A stretch of DNA of 64,000 nt from Mesorhizobium sp. M1E.F.Ca.ET.045.02.1.1 (GCF_003952485.1 NZ_CP034447.1:1116001-1180000), one strand, 5' to 3'. Shown: positions 53,336 to 61,494, numbered from the stretch's first letter. The notes: generated by a model not told the origin, from the letters alone. Made by a program: numbers and translations.

Positions 53336-53455
53336 CTTCACCCCACCCGCGCCTGCGGCGCGACCTCCCCATTAAGGGGAGGTGAGGCGTGGCGCCAATC
53401 CCTATCTCCCCTCGATGGGGAGGTCGGCGCGAAGCGCCGGGTGGGGCGAGGCGCC
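53336..53455. repeat. GC-rich palindromic repeats, family E (copy 3)
   Basis: Outer CCCCACCCGCGCC and GGGTGGGGCGAGGCGCC are near reverse complements; inside are CCTCCCCATTAAGGGGAGG and CTCCCCTCGATGGGGAGG hairpins. It fills the gap between converging ligase and 410-residue protein genes and probably ends both transcripts. Confidence 0.78.
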
Positions 53456-53496
53456 GGCGTCGGTCGTGTTCAACGACACACGCTACAACGACACGC

Positions 53497-54729
53497 TCAC
53501 TCCGCGATCGAAACGCGTATCTCGTAGATGTCGACGGACTTGCCCTGCTTGTCGAAGTCGGAATTGATGGCGATGGTGCCGGCTGCGCCCGGATGCTTGT
53601 TCGGGAACTGCACGTCGAACAGGTATTCGTTGCGCTCGTGGCCGACGGCATAGCGCTTGCGGCCGCAATCGCCGAACTCGCCGAAATTGCAGTCGACCGA
53701 AATCTGGGTTTCCTTACCTTCTTCCGAGCGGGCGATGACGTCGAACATGGCGTGCTTGCCGGCGAGCTTTTCCAGCACGCCCTGACCGACGTCGAAGGCG
53801 ATCGCCGAGCCGGACGCGCCGGAGCGGATACGCAGGAACTGGCCGGTGTCGTCCTTCATCACCTCGGCGCCGGCGTCGGACGGCGTGCTGACATGAGTCG
53901 GATCGGCGGGCGAGAAGACGTTGATCCAGTTCTTCGACTGGTCCGCCTCGCCCGGCTTTTGCGGCGAGCCCGTGTCGGCGGGCTGCGAGGATTCCTCCCC
54001 TTCCAGCGTCGGAGGCGCCTCCGGCGGACCGGTGTCGAGCTCAGCCGCCGTCTTGAAGACGCCAGTCTGGAAGGCGAAGTAGCCGCCGATGCCGGCTGCC
54101 GCAAGCAGCGTCGCTACGACGAAGATCGCCGTCAGCGGCAGGCGCCGTCCCCTGATCCGCCGCTCGTCGCGATCCGGCGCCACTTCGGCGCCGTTGCCGA
54201 CGGAGGCTCCGGGAGAATCATCGAGGGTCGGCGCGTCGGGAAGTGCCGTCTCGTCCGGCATGATGTCGGGCACGCGGGGCAGCACGCGCGAGCGCGGCGC
54301 GTCCGAAGCATCCGGCTGCACCGGACCGTCGACAGTGATCGACGGCGACGGCGCCGCTTGCGCCGGCGGTCGCGGCGCATCCACCGACGGCGCGGGAGAC
54401 TGGGTTGGCGTGTCGATCGAGGGCGCCGGCGCCGCGTTGCCGGCGGGCGTGCCGCTCTCGGACGGAAGCGTGACGTCGGGGACTGCCTGGACGGCCGGCA
54501 GGAATTCGGATTCGATCTCGGCGATCTTGGCCTGCACCGCCTTGCGGCGGTTGATGGCGGCCTCCACCGTCACATTCGGATTGGCCTGCAGGACGCGATC
54601 CAGCGCGGCAAAGGCCGAGCGATAGACCTTCTCGCGAAACGCCCGGTCCTCGGCATTGCCTTTCGCGAAGGCGTTGCGGATCGCTTTCTCGATGGCGTCC
54701 AAGCGAGCTCCCTCTGCGCGTTCGCTCAC
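53497..54729 (-). CDS. Unrecognised single-pass membrane protein with periplasmic domain
   Basis: 410 residues; I do not recognise a named family. A charged cytoplasmic region with a helix (about 1-80), a Pro/Ala/Ser-rich linker (about 85-190), basic residues RRIRGRRLP, then one membrane helix (198-220) and a periplasmic part. The C-terminal domain (about 290-410) has a beta-rich pattern (GSAIAFDVGQGVLE, HAMFDVIARS, ISVDCNFGEFGDCG, EYLFDVQFPN), like a jelly-roll or carbohydrate-binding fold, with two Cys. Two-end localisation suggests an envelope-spanning sensor or scaffold, as inference only. Confidence 0.85.
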   Translation of the reverse strand: MSERAEGARLDAIEKAIRNAFAKGNAEDRAFREKVYRSAFAALDRVLQANPNVTVEAAINRRKAVQAKIAEIESEFLPAVQAVPDVTLPSESGTPAGNAAPAPSIDTPTQSPAPSVDAPRPPAQAAPSPSITVDGPVQPDASDAPRSRVLPRVPDIMPDETALPDAPTLDDSPGASVGNGAEVAPDRDERRIRGRRLPLTAIFVVATLLAAAGIGGYFAFQTGVFKTAAELDTGPPEAPPTLEGEESSQPADTGSPQKPGEADQSKNWINVFSPADPTHVSTPSDAGAEVMKDDTGQFLRIRSGASGSAIAFDVGQGVLEKLAGKHAMFDVIARSEEGKETQISVDCNFGEFGDCGRKRYAVGHERNEYLFDVQFPNKHPGAAGTIAINSDFDKQGKSVDIYEIRVSIAE

Positions 54730-55037
54730 AGTTCATCGATCGTTAGCCGCAGGCGACCAATCAATCAACGGGCGAGCGGCAGTCTTGCCGACGCATCCAA
54801 AGCCCATTTCGGCGTTTTTTGTTGAAGAATCAACATTTTTGTCACCGCCACCGGATCGACTCCGGCGGACCGGACGCCGACCGGCAAGCCGCCGCGGCCG
54901 GCGCCAGAGATTGTCATGCGGCTGCAGCCGGCCGAAATTGCCGCGCATGGGCGCCGGATTTCGCCGCCAGCCATCTTGAATTAGCTGACGGTTGAGTCTA
55001 TCAACCGGCGCATCTTGGAGGCCTAATCGCTTCCCGG
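54730..55037. other. 308-base gap without a gene
   Basis: Between the 410-residue protein (minus) and tRNA-Thr (plus). It should hold both promoters, but I see no clear motif, repeat or conserved small gene. An AT-richer stretch (TTTTTTGTTGAAGAATCAAC near 54816) is the most promoter-like part. Confidence 0.5.
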
Positions 55038-55113
55038 GCCGCTTTAGCTCAGTTGGTAGAGCACATCATTCGTAATGATGGGGTCGCGTGTTCGAGTCAC
55101 GCAAGCGGCACCA
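55038..55113 (+). tRNA. tRNA-Thr (anticodon CGT)
   Basis: 76-nt cloverleaf. Acceptor GCCGCTT pairs with AAGCGGC; D-arm GCTCAGTTGGTAGAGC; anticodon stem CATCA/TGATG with loop TTCGTAA, anticodon CGT (reads ACG, threonine); T-arm GCGTGTTCGAGTCACGC; discriminator A and encoded CCA at 55111-55113. Confidence 0.97.
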
Positions 55114-55218
55114 GTTTTCCTTGCATTTCCAGCCCTGTACCACGTTGTAGGTGCATCTCGGCCATTGTCGGGAATCGCTGTTGGTGGGAAACTCCCGGTG
55201 TCAGCATGGGAGGTCAAA

Positions 55219-55407
55219 ATGCCCAATGGTTTCAAGACTGGAGACGTCGTCAGGCTGAAATCCGGAGGCCCGGACATGACGGTGAGCGATGGCGCTGCCT
55301 CGGGCACGTATCTGTGCCACTGGTTCAACCGCGAGGGCGACGTCTGGACCCCGCAGCATGCCGGTTTCAAGCCGGACCAGTTGGTGGTGGTCAACGAACG
55401 GAAATAG
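55219..55407 (+). CDS. YodC-like DUF2158 small protein
   Basis: 62 residues from the ATG at 55219, with GGGAGG 6 nt before it; a longer in-frame reading begins inside the tRNA and is rejected. FKTGDVVRLKSGGPDMTV, then CHWFNREGDV, matches the DUF2158/YodC pattern of small proteins of unknown function. It stands alone between the tRNA and the EF-hand gene. Confidence 0.85.
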   Translation: MPNGFKTGDVVRLKSGGPDMTVSDGAASGTYLCHWFNREGDVWTPQHAGFKPDQLVVVNERK

Positions 55408-55551
55408 TTTCAGCGCCCCTGAAGGGCTGCTTTCGGGCGCCGCCAGGCCCGCCGATCTCGTATGGCGGAACGACCGACGGATTTTCTGTGTCACCGCGTT
55501 TAACGGCTGAAGCGTAGCCGCAAATGGCCGCGCGCAACCGGAGACGAGAGC

Positions 55552-55983
55552 ATGATCCGCCCTTCCATACTTGTCGTTGCCCTTGGCCTGCAGGCGGCTG
55601 CCGCGGCCGCCCAGACAACGACGCCAACCCCCGCCCCCGCGCCGACCCAACCGGCGCCAAGCACTTCGGCTGCCGCCAAGCCCGGCACCACGCTGGAGAA
55701 GTTCGAGGCGCGCCGGGAAAAGGCGTTCATGGCCGCCGACACCGACGGCGACGGCAAGGTCGGCTTGGCCGAGTGGACGGCATTCCAAACCCAGCGCAAG
55801 GCCAGGGGCGATCCGGCCAAAGCCTTCGCGCGGATGGATGCCAACAAGGACGAGTTCGTCGACAAGTCGGAGCTCGACGCTTTCCTCGCCAAGCGCTTCG
55901 CCAGGCTCGACAAGAACGCCGATGGCGTGCTCGGCGCGGACGAGACGCCGGGCCACAAAACCGCTCCCAATCAGGAGCAATGA
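55552..55983 (+). CDS. Secreted EF-hand protein
   Basis: 143 residues with a signal peptide (ILVVALGLQAAAAAAQ) and a Pro/Thr/Ala linker (about 22-45). Three EF-hand loops: DTDGDGKVGLAE (63-74), DANKDEFVDKSE (96-107) and DKNADGVLGADE (120-131), each with the Asp/Asn and closing Glu ligands for calcium. It lies 45 nt before the ECF sigma gene and may be part of the same unit. Calcium binding is expected; a role as sensor or buffer is inference. Confidence 0.9.
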   Translation: MIRPSILVVALGLQAAAAAAQTTTPTPAPAPTQPAPSTSAAAKPGTTLEKFEARREKAFMAADTDGDGKVGLAEWTAFQTQRKARGDPAKAFARMDANKDEFVDKSELDAFLAKRFARLDKNADGVLGADETPGHKTAPNQEQ

Positions 55984-56028
55984 CCGAGAGGTTATGCGGC
56001 ACGATGATCATCGGGAGCGCCCAGGCTG

Positions 56029-56571
56029 ATGGGCGCCGATCCGGACGAGGAACTGGTACGGCGCATCAGTGCCGGCGACCAAGCCGCCGTGCAGGCGATG
56101 GTGGCGCGCAAGCTGCCGCGCGTGCTTTCGCTCGCCACCCGCATGCTGGGCGACGCGGCAGAGGCCGAAGACGTTGCCCAAGAGACCTTCGTGCGCATCT
56201 GGCGCCATGCCTCCGGCTGGCGCCAGGGGCACGCGCGCTTCGACACCTGGATCCACCGGGTGGCGCTCAACCTCTGCTACGACCGGCTGCGGCGGCGCCG
56301 CGAATGGACGACGGACGAACTGCCGGAGGTGGCCGATGAGAGACCGCTTCCCGACGCCCTTGCCGGAGACGAGGGCCGGCGCGTCCAGCAGGCGTTGCTA
56401 CGCATCGCACCGCGCCAGCGCGAGGCGATCGTGCTCGTCTATTATCAGGAGCTGTCCAACATCGAAGCCGCCGGCGCCATGCAGGTCAGCGTCGATGCGC
56501 TGGAAAGCCTGCTCGCGCGGGGTCGCCGCGCGCTGCAGGCCCTGCTCATCGGAGATGATGGCGATGACTGA
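56029..56571 (+). CDS. ECF-type RNA polymerase sigma factor
   Basis: 180 residues. Region 2 is RVLSLATRMLGDAAEAEDVAQ and FVRIWRHA, with the -10 recognition RFDTWIHRVALNLCYDRLRR; region 4 is IAPRQREAIVLVYYQELSN with the helix-turn-helix IEAAGAMQVSVDALESLLAR. The linker is acidic. The genes that follow encode a single-pass membrane protein and a periplasmic sensor-like protein, a usual sigma/anti-sigma arrangement. The start has only a weak GGAG 12 nt upstream. Confidence 0.92.
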   Translation: MGADPDEELVRRISAGDQAAVQAMVARKLPRVLSLATRMLGDAAEAEDVAQETFVRIWRHASGWRQGHARFDTWIHRVALNLCYDRLRRRREWTTDELPEVADERPLPDALAGDEGRRVQQALLRIAPRQREAIVLVYYQELSNIEAAGAMQVSVDALESLLARGRRALQALLIGDDGDD

Positions 56572-56653
56572 GACGGCGAAGGCATTGCCGAATTTTTGGA
56601 TGAAGGCGTGGGGGGCCACGCTAGAGCCGTGGAAGGGGGAACGAGATGGCTGA
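56564..56653 (+). CDS. Possible 29-residue peptide between sigma and putative anti-sigma genes
   Basis: ATG at 56564 overlaps the sigma stop (ATGACTGA) and the TGA at 56651 overlaps the next gene's start at 56646. The product is small with three Trp (FWMKAWG, EPWKG). Overlap at both ends is what a translated coupling peptide would show, but chance is possible and no family is recognised. It may equally be untranslated spacer. Confidence 0.22.
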   Translation: MTETAKALPNFWMKAWGATLEPWKGERDG

Positions 56654-57095
56654 GAACCGGAAGACCACCGACGTGCAGCTGGATGCCAAGCGCTTCGCCG
56701 CGCTGGCGGACGCCTATGGCAGCGCCTTGCATCGCTGGCCGCGGACCGAGCAGGCCGCCGCAACGCTTTTTGCCGAAAGCGAAGAGGGCCGCGCCATCTT
56801 GGCGAGCGCCGGCAGGCTCGACGCCATCCTCGACCGGCATCATGTCGAAGCCCCCAGCCGTTCGCTGCATGGCAAGATTGTCGCCAACGCCACGTCCGAG
56901 ATCAGGCAGGGACGGCACCGCCGACTCTGGTGGCTGGGCTTCGGGCTCGCCGGCGTCGGGCTTGCAGGCGCGGTTGCCGGGTTGGCGCTGGTCACCGTCG
57001 TTACCCCCGATGCGCCGTCCGACCATTATGTGATGGACGCCAACGCAACGTCGTTCGGCGATGCCGGTCCCGACGCCGACACGGAGAACCTATGA
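56646..57095 (+). CDS. Single-pass membrane protein, putative anti-sigma factor
   Basis: 149 residues: cytoplasmic N-terminal about 90 residues (DAKRFAALADAYGSALHRWP, AAATLFAESEEGRAIL), a membrane helix (WWLGFGLAGVGLAGAVAGLALVTV, about 97-119, here split) and a short periplasmic tail. No zinc-binding HxxxCxxC motif is present. Position directly after an ECF sigma gene suggests an anti-sigma. GGGGGAAC precedes the ATG. The stop overlaps the next ATG by four bases. Confidence 0.82.
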   Translation: MAENRKTTDVQLDAKRFAALADAYGSALHRWPRTEQAAATLFAESEEGRAILASAGRLDAILDRHHVEAPSRSLHGKIVANATSEIRQGRHRRLWWLGFGLAGVGLAGAVAGLALVTVVTPDAPSDHYVMDANATSFGDAGPDADTENL

Positions 57096-57538
57096 GCACT
57101 CGTCTTTTCGCGGCATCGCTGGTGCTGAACGTCTTTCTGATCGGCGCGCTCGCCGGCGGCGCCGGCTGGCTGATCGGCAAGTCCAATCCGGGCTATTGGC
57201 TGGAATCTGCAGGCGGCAGGCTGCCCGCCGCCGATCGCAAGGCGTTCCGCCAGGCGCTGCGCGAGGTGCGTCGCGAGTCCCGCGCGGTCATCCTCGACGG
57301 GCAGCAGGCACGGCGCGAAGCGGCCGACCTTCTGCAACAGCCGACACTCGACGCGAACGCTCTGGCCGCCGCCCTCGAGCGGGCGCGCACTGCCGACGCC
57401 ACCATCCGCAGCCGGCTCGAACAGCGCATCGTCGAATTCGCCGCATCGAGCTCGCCGCAGGACCGCAAGCTCCTGGCCGACGCCTTGCTGCGCCAAGTCG
57501 GCAGGCAGCGGTCGCCGCCTGCAAAAAATACGCCCTGA
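57092..57538 (+). CDS. Periplasmic heavy-metal sensor-like protein
   Basis: 148 residues: N-terminal membrane anchor (LVLNVFLIGALAGGAGWLIG), then an all-helical periplasmic part rich in Arg/Ala (RKAFRQALREVRRESRAVIL, RREAADLLQQP, RTADATIRSRLEQRIVEFA), the layout of CnrX/ZraP-like heavy-metal-resistance proteins. Metal binding is not evident, as His, Cys and Met are scarce. Overlap with the putative anti-sigma gene suggests the two form a sensor pair controlling the sigma factor. Confidence 0.83.
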   Translation: MSTRLFAASLVLNVFLIGALAGGAGWLIGKSNPGYWLESAGGRLPAADRKAFRQALREVRRESRAVILDGQQARREAADLLQQPTLDANALAAALERARTADATIRSRLEQRIVEFAASSSPQDRKLLADALLRQVGRQRSPPAKNTP

Positions 57539-57649
57539 GGAGCGACGGAAACCGCCGCTACCCTCCGTTCAAGGGAAGAGGGACACGCCTGCTGCCGCGC
57601 GAATGCGGGACAGGTTGGTTTCAACCTTGAGAAACTTGGGGAGTATCCC

Positions 57650-57934
57650 ATGAACGGTCTGACGAAATATTCGCTCGCTGCAGCCCTTGCCGTCGGCGGG
57701 ACGGTCGCGGCAAGTGCGGCTTCCGCAATGCCGATCGCGCCGGTTGCTGCGCCGGCGCTGGTCGAGCATGTGGCCTGGGGCTGCGGTCCGGGCTGGCGTC
57801 CCAACCCGTGGGGACGCTGCGTGCCCAATCGCCGCGTCATCTATCCGGGCTACTACTATTGGGGCGGACCGAGGGTCTATATCGGCCCGGTCTGGCACCC
57901 GTACCACCGCTGGCATCACTGGCGCCGCTGGTGA
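57650..57934 (+). CDS. Small secreted GCG/CxPN-motif protein, first copy
   Basis: 94 residues: signal peptide (LAAALAVGGTVAASAASA), then WGCGPGWRPNPWGRCVPN (residues 43-60) and a His/Trp/Tyr/Pro-rich C-terminus (YYYWGG, WHPYHRWHHWRRW). The two Cys are flanked by Gly/Pro in the short-protein family sometimes named GCG_CRPN. A close relative is encoded on the other strand at 61114-61377. The function is unknown; His/Trp-rich tails could bind metal or membrane. Confidence 0.85.
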   Translation: MNGLTKYSLAAALAVGGTVAASAASAMPIAPVAAPALVEHVAWGCGPGWRPNPWGRCVPNRRVIYPGYYYWGGPRVYIGPVWHPYHRWHHWRRW

Positions 57935-58042
57935 AGCCCGGCCCAGCTCACGATGCCGGCGCCGACGCCGGATCGTGAGCTTGTGATCTTTCAGAACTGG
58001 TCGGCCGACGCGATCTGCGTCGGCCCTGCGACGGAGGCTGCA

Positions 58043-59497
58043 TTGGCCCTACCCGTTTCAAATGCCGCTCCGCCCGACCCGGCGCTTGTCGCGCTCAACC
58101 GCTTCGGGCTCGGCGCGAGGCCCGGCGACGAGCTCGGCAAGGTCGCGGCCGACGCACGCGGCTGCCTCAAGACGGAACTCAAGCAGCCGGATATCGCGCT
58201 TGTCTCGGCCGACGATTCAAAGAATGCCGGGTTGTTGGACGGCACCGCCGCGATCCAGGCCAGCATGGCCGCCGCCGCCGAACGCAAGGCGGCGCGGGGA
58301 GAGAAGGCGGCGCCCGCCATGCAGCCCGCAACAGACGCTCCGGACAGCTCAGCCGACGCAAAAAACAAGCCGGTCGTGCCGCCGGTCGAGGCCGATATCT
58401 ATCGCGACGAGGCGCAGGCCCGTTTCGACAAGGCGATCAACGCCGGCCCCGGCTTCGTCGAACGGCTGGTCGGTTTCTGGTCGAACCATTTCTGCGTCTC
58501 GGCCGCCAAGGGCCAGATCGTGCGGGGCTGCGCCGGCGCCTTCGAGCGCGAGGCCATCCGCCCCTTCGTGCTCGGCCGCTTCGCCGACATGCTGCTCGCG
58601 GTCGAGCACCATCCGGCGATGCTGTTCTATCTCGACAACCAGCAGTCGATCGGGCCGGATTCGCGCGCCGGCAAGAGGCGCGGCCGCGGCCTCAACGAAA
58701 ACCTTGCCCGCGAGATCCTGGAACTGCACACGATGGGCGTCGGCAGCGGCTATGCCCAAGCCGACGTCACCAGCTTTGCCGGCATGCTGACCGGCTGGAC
58801 GATGGCCGGCCGCGAGGGGCGTCTGGGCGAACCCGGCAGCTTCGTCTTCAACGCCAACGCGCATCAGCCCGGCAAGGCGGTGCTGCTCGGCAAGACTTAT
58901 CCGGACGGCGGCATGGGCCAGGCGGAAGCCGCGCTCAACGATATCGCGCGCCATCCGGCGACCGCGCGACATATCGCCGGCAAGCTCGCATGCCATTTCA
59001 TCGCCGACGAGCCACCTCCTCGGTCGGTCGCGCATCTCGCCGAAGTCTTCACCAAGACGGATGGCGACCTGCACGCGCTGGCGCTGGCGCTGATCGACAT
59101 GACCGAGGCCTGGTCGATGCCGCTGACCAAGCTGCGTGCGCCGTTCGACTATGTCGTTGCGGTCCGGCGGGCGATCGGTCCGCCCGCCGGCAACGAACCG
59201 CAACGGACGCTTCGCTGGCTAAGAGCATTGGGCGAGCCGCTCTGGCAGCCGCCCGGCCCGAACGGCTTTCCCGACCGGACCGACAACTGGGCTTCAGCCG
59301 AAGGCCTGAAGACGCGGCTCGACATCGCCTGGCAGGCCGCGAAGCAGGCCGACGATATCGGCAATCCCAGCGACATGCTCTCCACCCTGATCGGTGCTTC
59401 GGCATCGGCCGAGACGCGAGAGGCGATCGCGCGCGCCGAATCCAGACAGCAGGGTCTGGCGTTGTTGCTGATGGCTCCGGAATTCCAACGCAGATAG
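58043..59497 (+). CDS. DUF1800 domain protein
   Basis: 484 residues from a TTG at 58043, chosen because GGAGG lies 5 nt upstream; an in-frame ATG at 57953 lacks a Shine-Dalgarno. The DUF1800 start is LVALNRFGLGARPGDE, and ERLVGFWSNHFCVSA, LARELMELHTMG-like NLAREILELHTMGVG, LTGWTM and TARHIAGKLACHFI follow. It has no obvious signal peptide. DUF1800 genes are nearly always paired with DUF1501, as here (30-nt gap). The function is unknown. Confidence 0.9.
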   Translation: MALPVSNAAPPDPALVALNRFGLGARPGDELGKVAADARGCLKTELKQPDIALVSADDSKNAGLLDGTAAIQASMAAAAERKAARGEKAAPAMQPATDAPDSSADAKNKPVVPPVEADIYRDEAQARFDKAINAGPGFVERLVGFWSNHFCVSAAKGQIVRGCAGAFEREAIRPFVLGRFADMLLAVEHHPAMLFYLDNQQSIGPDSRAGKRRGRGLNENLAREILELHTMGVGSGYAQADVTSFAGMLTGWTMAGREGRLGEPGSFVFNANAHQPGKAVLLGKTYPDGGMGQAEAALNDIARHPATARHIAGKLACHFIADEPPPRSVAHLAEVFTKTDGDLHALALALIDMTEAWSMPLTKLRAPFDYVVAVRRAIGPPAGNEPQRTLRWLRALGEPLWQPPGPNGFPDRTDNWASAEGLKTRLDIAWQAAKQADDIGNPSDMLSTLIGASASAETREAIARAESRQQGLALLLMAPEFQRR

Positions 59498-59526
59498 TTC
59501 CAACCTCGATGAGCGGAGATGCCGCC

Positions 59527-60765
59527 ATGAGCCTTCTTTGTGAAACTCCCAATCTCTCCCGCCGCGCCGTGCTGATGACTGGCGGCGCGCTGTTTGCCTG
59601 GGCCTATCTGCCGCGCTTCGCGCGCGCCGCCGACAATCGCGACCCGCGCCTGATCGTCATCGTGCTGCGCGGCGCACTCGATGGGCTGTCGACGGTCGGC
59701 CCGGTCGGCGACCCCGACTATGCCGGCCTGCATGGCGATATCGCGCTCTCGCTCTCAGGCCCCAACCCGGCGCTGCCGCTCGACGGCTTCTTCACCGTCA
59801 ATCCGGCGATGCCGGTGTTCGCGCGGCTGTTCAAGGCGGGCCAGGCAGCGGTCGTGCACGCGGCCGCGACCGGCTACCGCGAACGCTCGCATTTCGACGG
59901 CCAGGACGTGCTGGAAAGCGGCCTGCCGGGGCCGGGCAATGCCACGACAGGCTGGCTCAACCGGGCGCTTGCCAGCCTGCCGTCAGGCGACCGCGTGGCG
60001 AAAGCCGGCGGGCTCGCAATCGGGCCGTCGACGCCGCTGGTGATCCGCGGCGCCGCACCCGTGCTCGGCTGGGCGCCGCAGGCCTTGCCGGCGCCCGGCG
60101 ACGCGCTGGCAGAGCGTGTGCTCGACCTCTACAATCATCGCGACCCGGTGCTGGCGGCGGCGCTGCAGAAGGGCCTCGACGCCGACCGGATGGCGATGTG
60201 CGACCAGATCGGCGGCAAGGCGATGAAACCGAGAGGCGTCCTCGACAACGCCGCCGGCATGCGGCAGTCCGCGCAGGGTGCGGCGAAGCTGATGGCTGCC
60301 GACGACGGGCCGCGCATCGCGGCACTTGCCTTCGACGGCTGGGACACGCATGTCAACGAGGGCGGCGCCACCGGCCGGCTCGCCAATCTGCTCGGCGGCC
60401 TCGACGGCGCCTTCGAGGAATTCGAGACGGGGCTTGGCTCGAGCTGGAAGGATACCGCGATCGTGGCGATCACCGAATTCGGACGCACCGCCCGCATCAA
60501 CGGCACGGTCGGCACGGATCACGGCACCGGCACGGTGGTGCTGCTCGCCGGCGGCGCGATCAAGGGCGGCCGTGTCATCGCCGACTGGCCCGGCCTGAAG
60601 CCGGCTCAGCTTTACGAACAGCGCGACCTCGCGCCGACAAGCGATGTCCGCGCGGTGCTGAAGGGCCTCTTAGCCGACCAGTTCGGGCTGTCGGCTGCGG
60701 TGCTCGGCGACAAGGTGTTTCCGGATTCGGCGGCGGTGAGGCCGATGCCGAACCTGGTGGTGTGA
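59527..60765 (+). CDS. DUF1501 domain protein, Tat-exported
   Basis: 412 residues from the ATG at 59527 (GGAG 10 nt upstream); an ATG at 59509 is less likely. The twin-arginine signal is SRRAVLMTGGALFAWAYLP. The sulfatase-like family body has LIVIVLRGALDGLS, YRERSHFDGQDVLESG, LAFDGWDTHVNEGG and VAITEFGRTARING... TDHGTGTVVLLAGG. It pairs with DUF1800; a role in the periplasm is likely but unproven. A 33-nt stretch of this gene (60309-60341) is repeated exactly at 61654-61686. Confidence 0.92.
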   Translation: MSLLCETPNLSRRAVLMTGGALFAWAYLPRFARAADNRDPRLIVIVLRGALDGLSTVGPVGDPDYAGLHGDIALSLSGPNPALPLDGFFTVNPAMPVFARLFKAGQAAVVHAAATGYRERSHFDGQDVLESGLPGPGNATTGWLNRALASLPSGDRVAKAGGLAIGPSTPLVIRGAAPVLGWAPQALPAPGDALAERVLDLYNHRDPVLAAALQKGLDADRMAMCDQIGGKAMKPRGVLDNAAGMRQSAQGAAKLMAADDGPRIAALAFDGWDTHVNEGGATGRLANLLGGLDGAFEEFETGLGSSWKDTAIVAITEFGRTARINGTVGTDHGTGTVVLLAGGAIKGGRVIADWPGLKPAQLYEQRDLAPTSDVRAVLKGLLADQFGLSAAVLGDKVFPDSAAVRPMPNLVV

Positions 60766-60809
60766 GTTCTGAGTTTGCCCATCGGTGACAGGTGCGGCAT
60801 CTGCTGTCA

Positions 60810-60992
60810 TTCGTCATGTATGGACGGAGCAAGGAGCGAAGCGACGCGCGCGGACCCTAGAATCCATTCCGTGACGTTGAGGCGTCGCCGCGGTGCAGAA
60901 TTCTGCCCCGCAGCATCCCTCGGCTAAAGTCACGGAATGGATCCTTGGGTCTCCGCGTCCGCTTCGCTCCCGCTCCGCCCGTGGATGACGAA
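60810..60992. repeat. Long imperfect palindrome (about 183 nt)
   Basis: Left arm from TTCGTCATGTATGGACGGAG (60810) to ATTCCGTGAC (60875); right arm from GTCACGGAATGGAT (60929) to GGATGACGAA (60992). The innermost 14 nt of the arms are perfect, the outer parts about 75-80% alike. The centre holds GCAGAATTCTGC. It fills most of the 348-nt gap after the DUF1501 gene, in which I see no gene. Confidence 0.8.
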
Positions 60993-61113
60993 GCTGAGGG
61001 GCTTCGGCCAATCACGAACGTTTGCGCGAAGCCCACGAAGTGACCCTCGTGTGAGAAGCTCAACAAAAACGCCCGGGCCGTTTCCGGCGGGGGCGTCTGT
61101 CCCCTGAAAGCGA

Positions 61114-61377
61114 TCACCAGCTCCAATAGCCGGGGTGCCAGCGGTGGTGGTACCAGAAACCCGGATGCCAATGCCGCACAGGGCGAACGACCACGCGGCG
61201 GTTCGGCACACATCTGCCCCAGCGGTTCACGTGCCAGCCGGGGCCGCAGCGCCAGCTGACGGTTTCGACCGGCAGCGGCGCGGCACTGGGTTTTGCCATC
61301 GGCACGGCCTGCGCGCCGGCGACGGACAGCAAGGTGTCGGCGGCCAATGCGATGGGCAAAAAATATCTGGTCAGCAT
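61114..61377 (-). CDS. Small secreted GCG/CxPN-motif protein, second copy
   Basis: 87 residues: signal peptide (LPIALAADTLLSVAGAQA), then WRCGPGWHVNRWGRCVPN (residues 42-59) and a His/Trp-rich tail (HWHPGFWYHHRWHPGYWSW). It shares CGPGW..N.WGRCVPNRRV with the protein at 57650, so the two are paralogues on opposite strands flanking the DUF1800-DUF1501 pair. The first Gly of the motif is Arg here. Function unknown. Confidence 0.82.
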   Translation of the reverse strand: MLTRYFLPIALAADTLLSVAGAQAVPMAKPSAAPLPVETVSWRCGPGWHVNRWGRCVPNRRVVVRPVRHWHPGFWYHHRWHPGYWSW

Positions 61378-61494
61378 AAGGTTCGTCTCCGTGATTCATC
61401 CCTACCGCCGTGAAACGGAAGGCACGGCCGAATCCCGTCGGAGCGGGGCGGATCACATCTTCGTTATCGACGGACGCTTTCGTTGGGTGACGCC

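Noticed and set aside
23411..53455. Repeated GC-rich units considered as a CRISPR array or IS ends
   Set aside because: Units are palindromic, dispersed and lack regular spacers; no cas or transposase gene is present and no target-site duplication could be shown.
55075..55218. Longer N-terminus for the YodC-like gene
   Set aside because: Would start inside tRNA-Thr; the ATG at 55219 has GGGAGG and the family start.
55467..55500. GGAAC motif upstream of the EF-hand gene as an ECF sigma -35 box
   Set aside because: The matching -10 element is unclear and GGAAC is common in GC-rich DNA.
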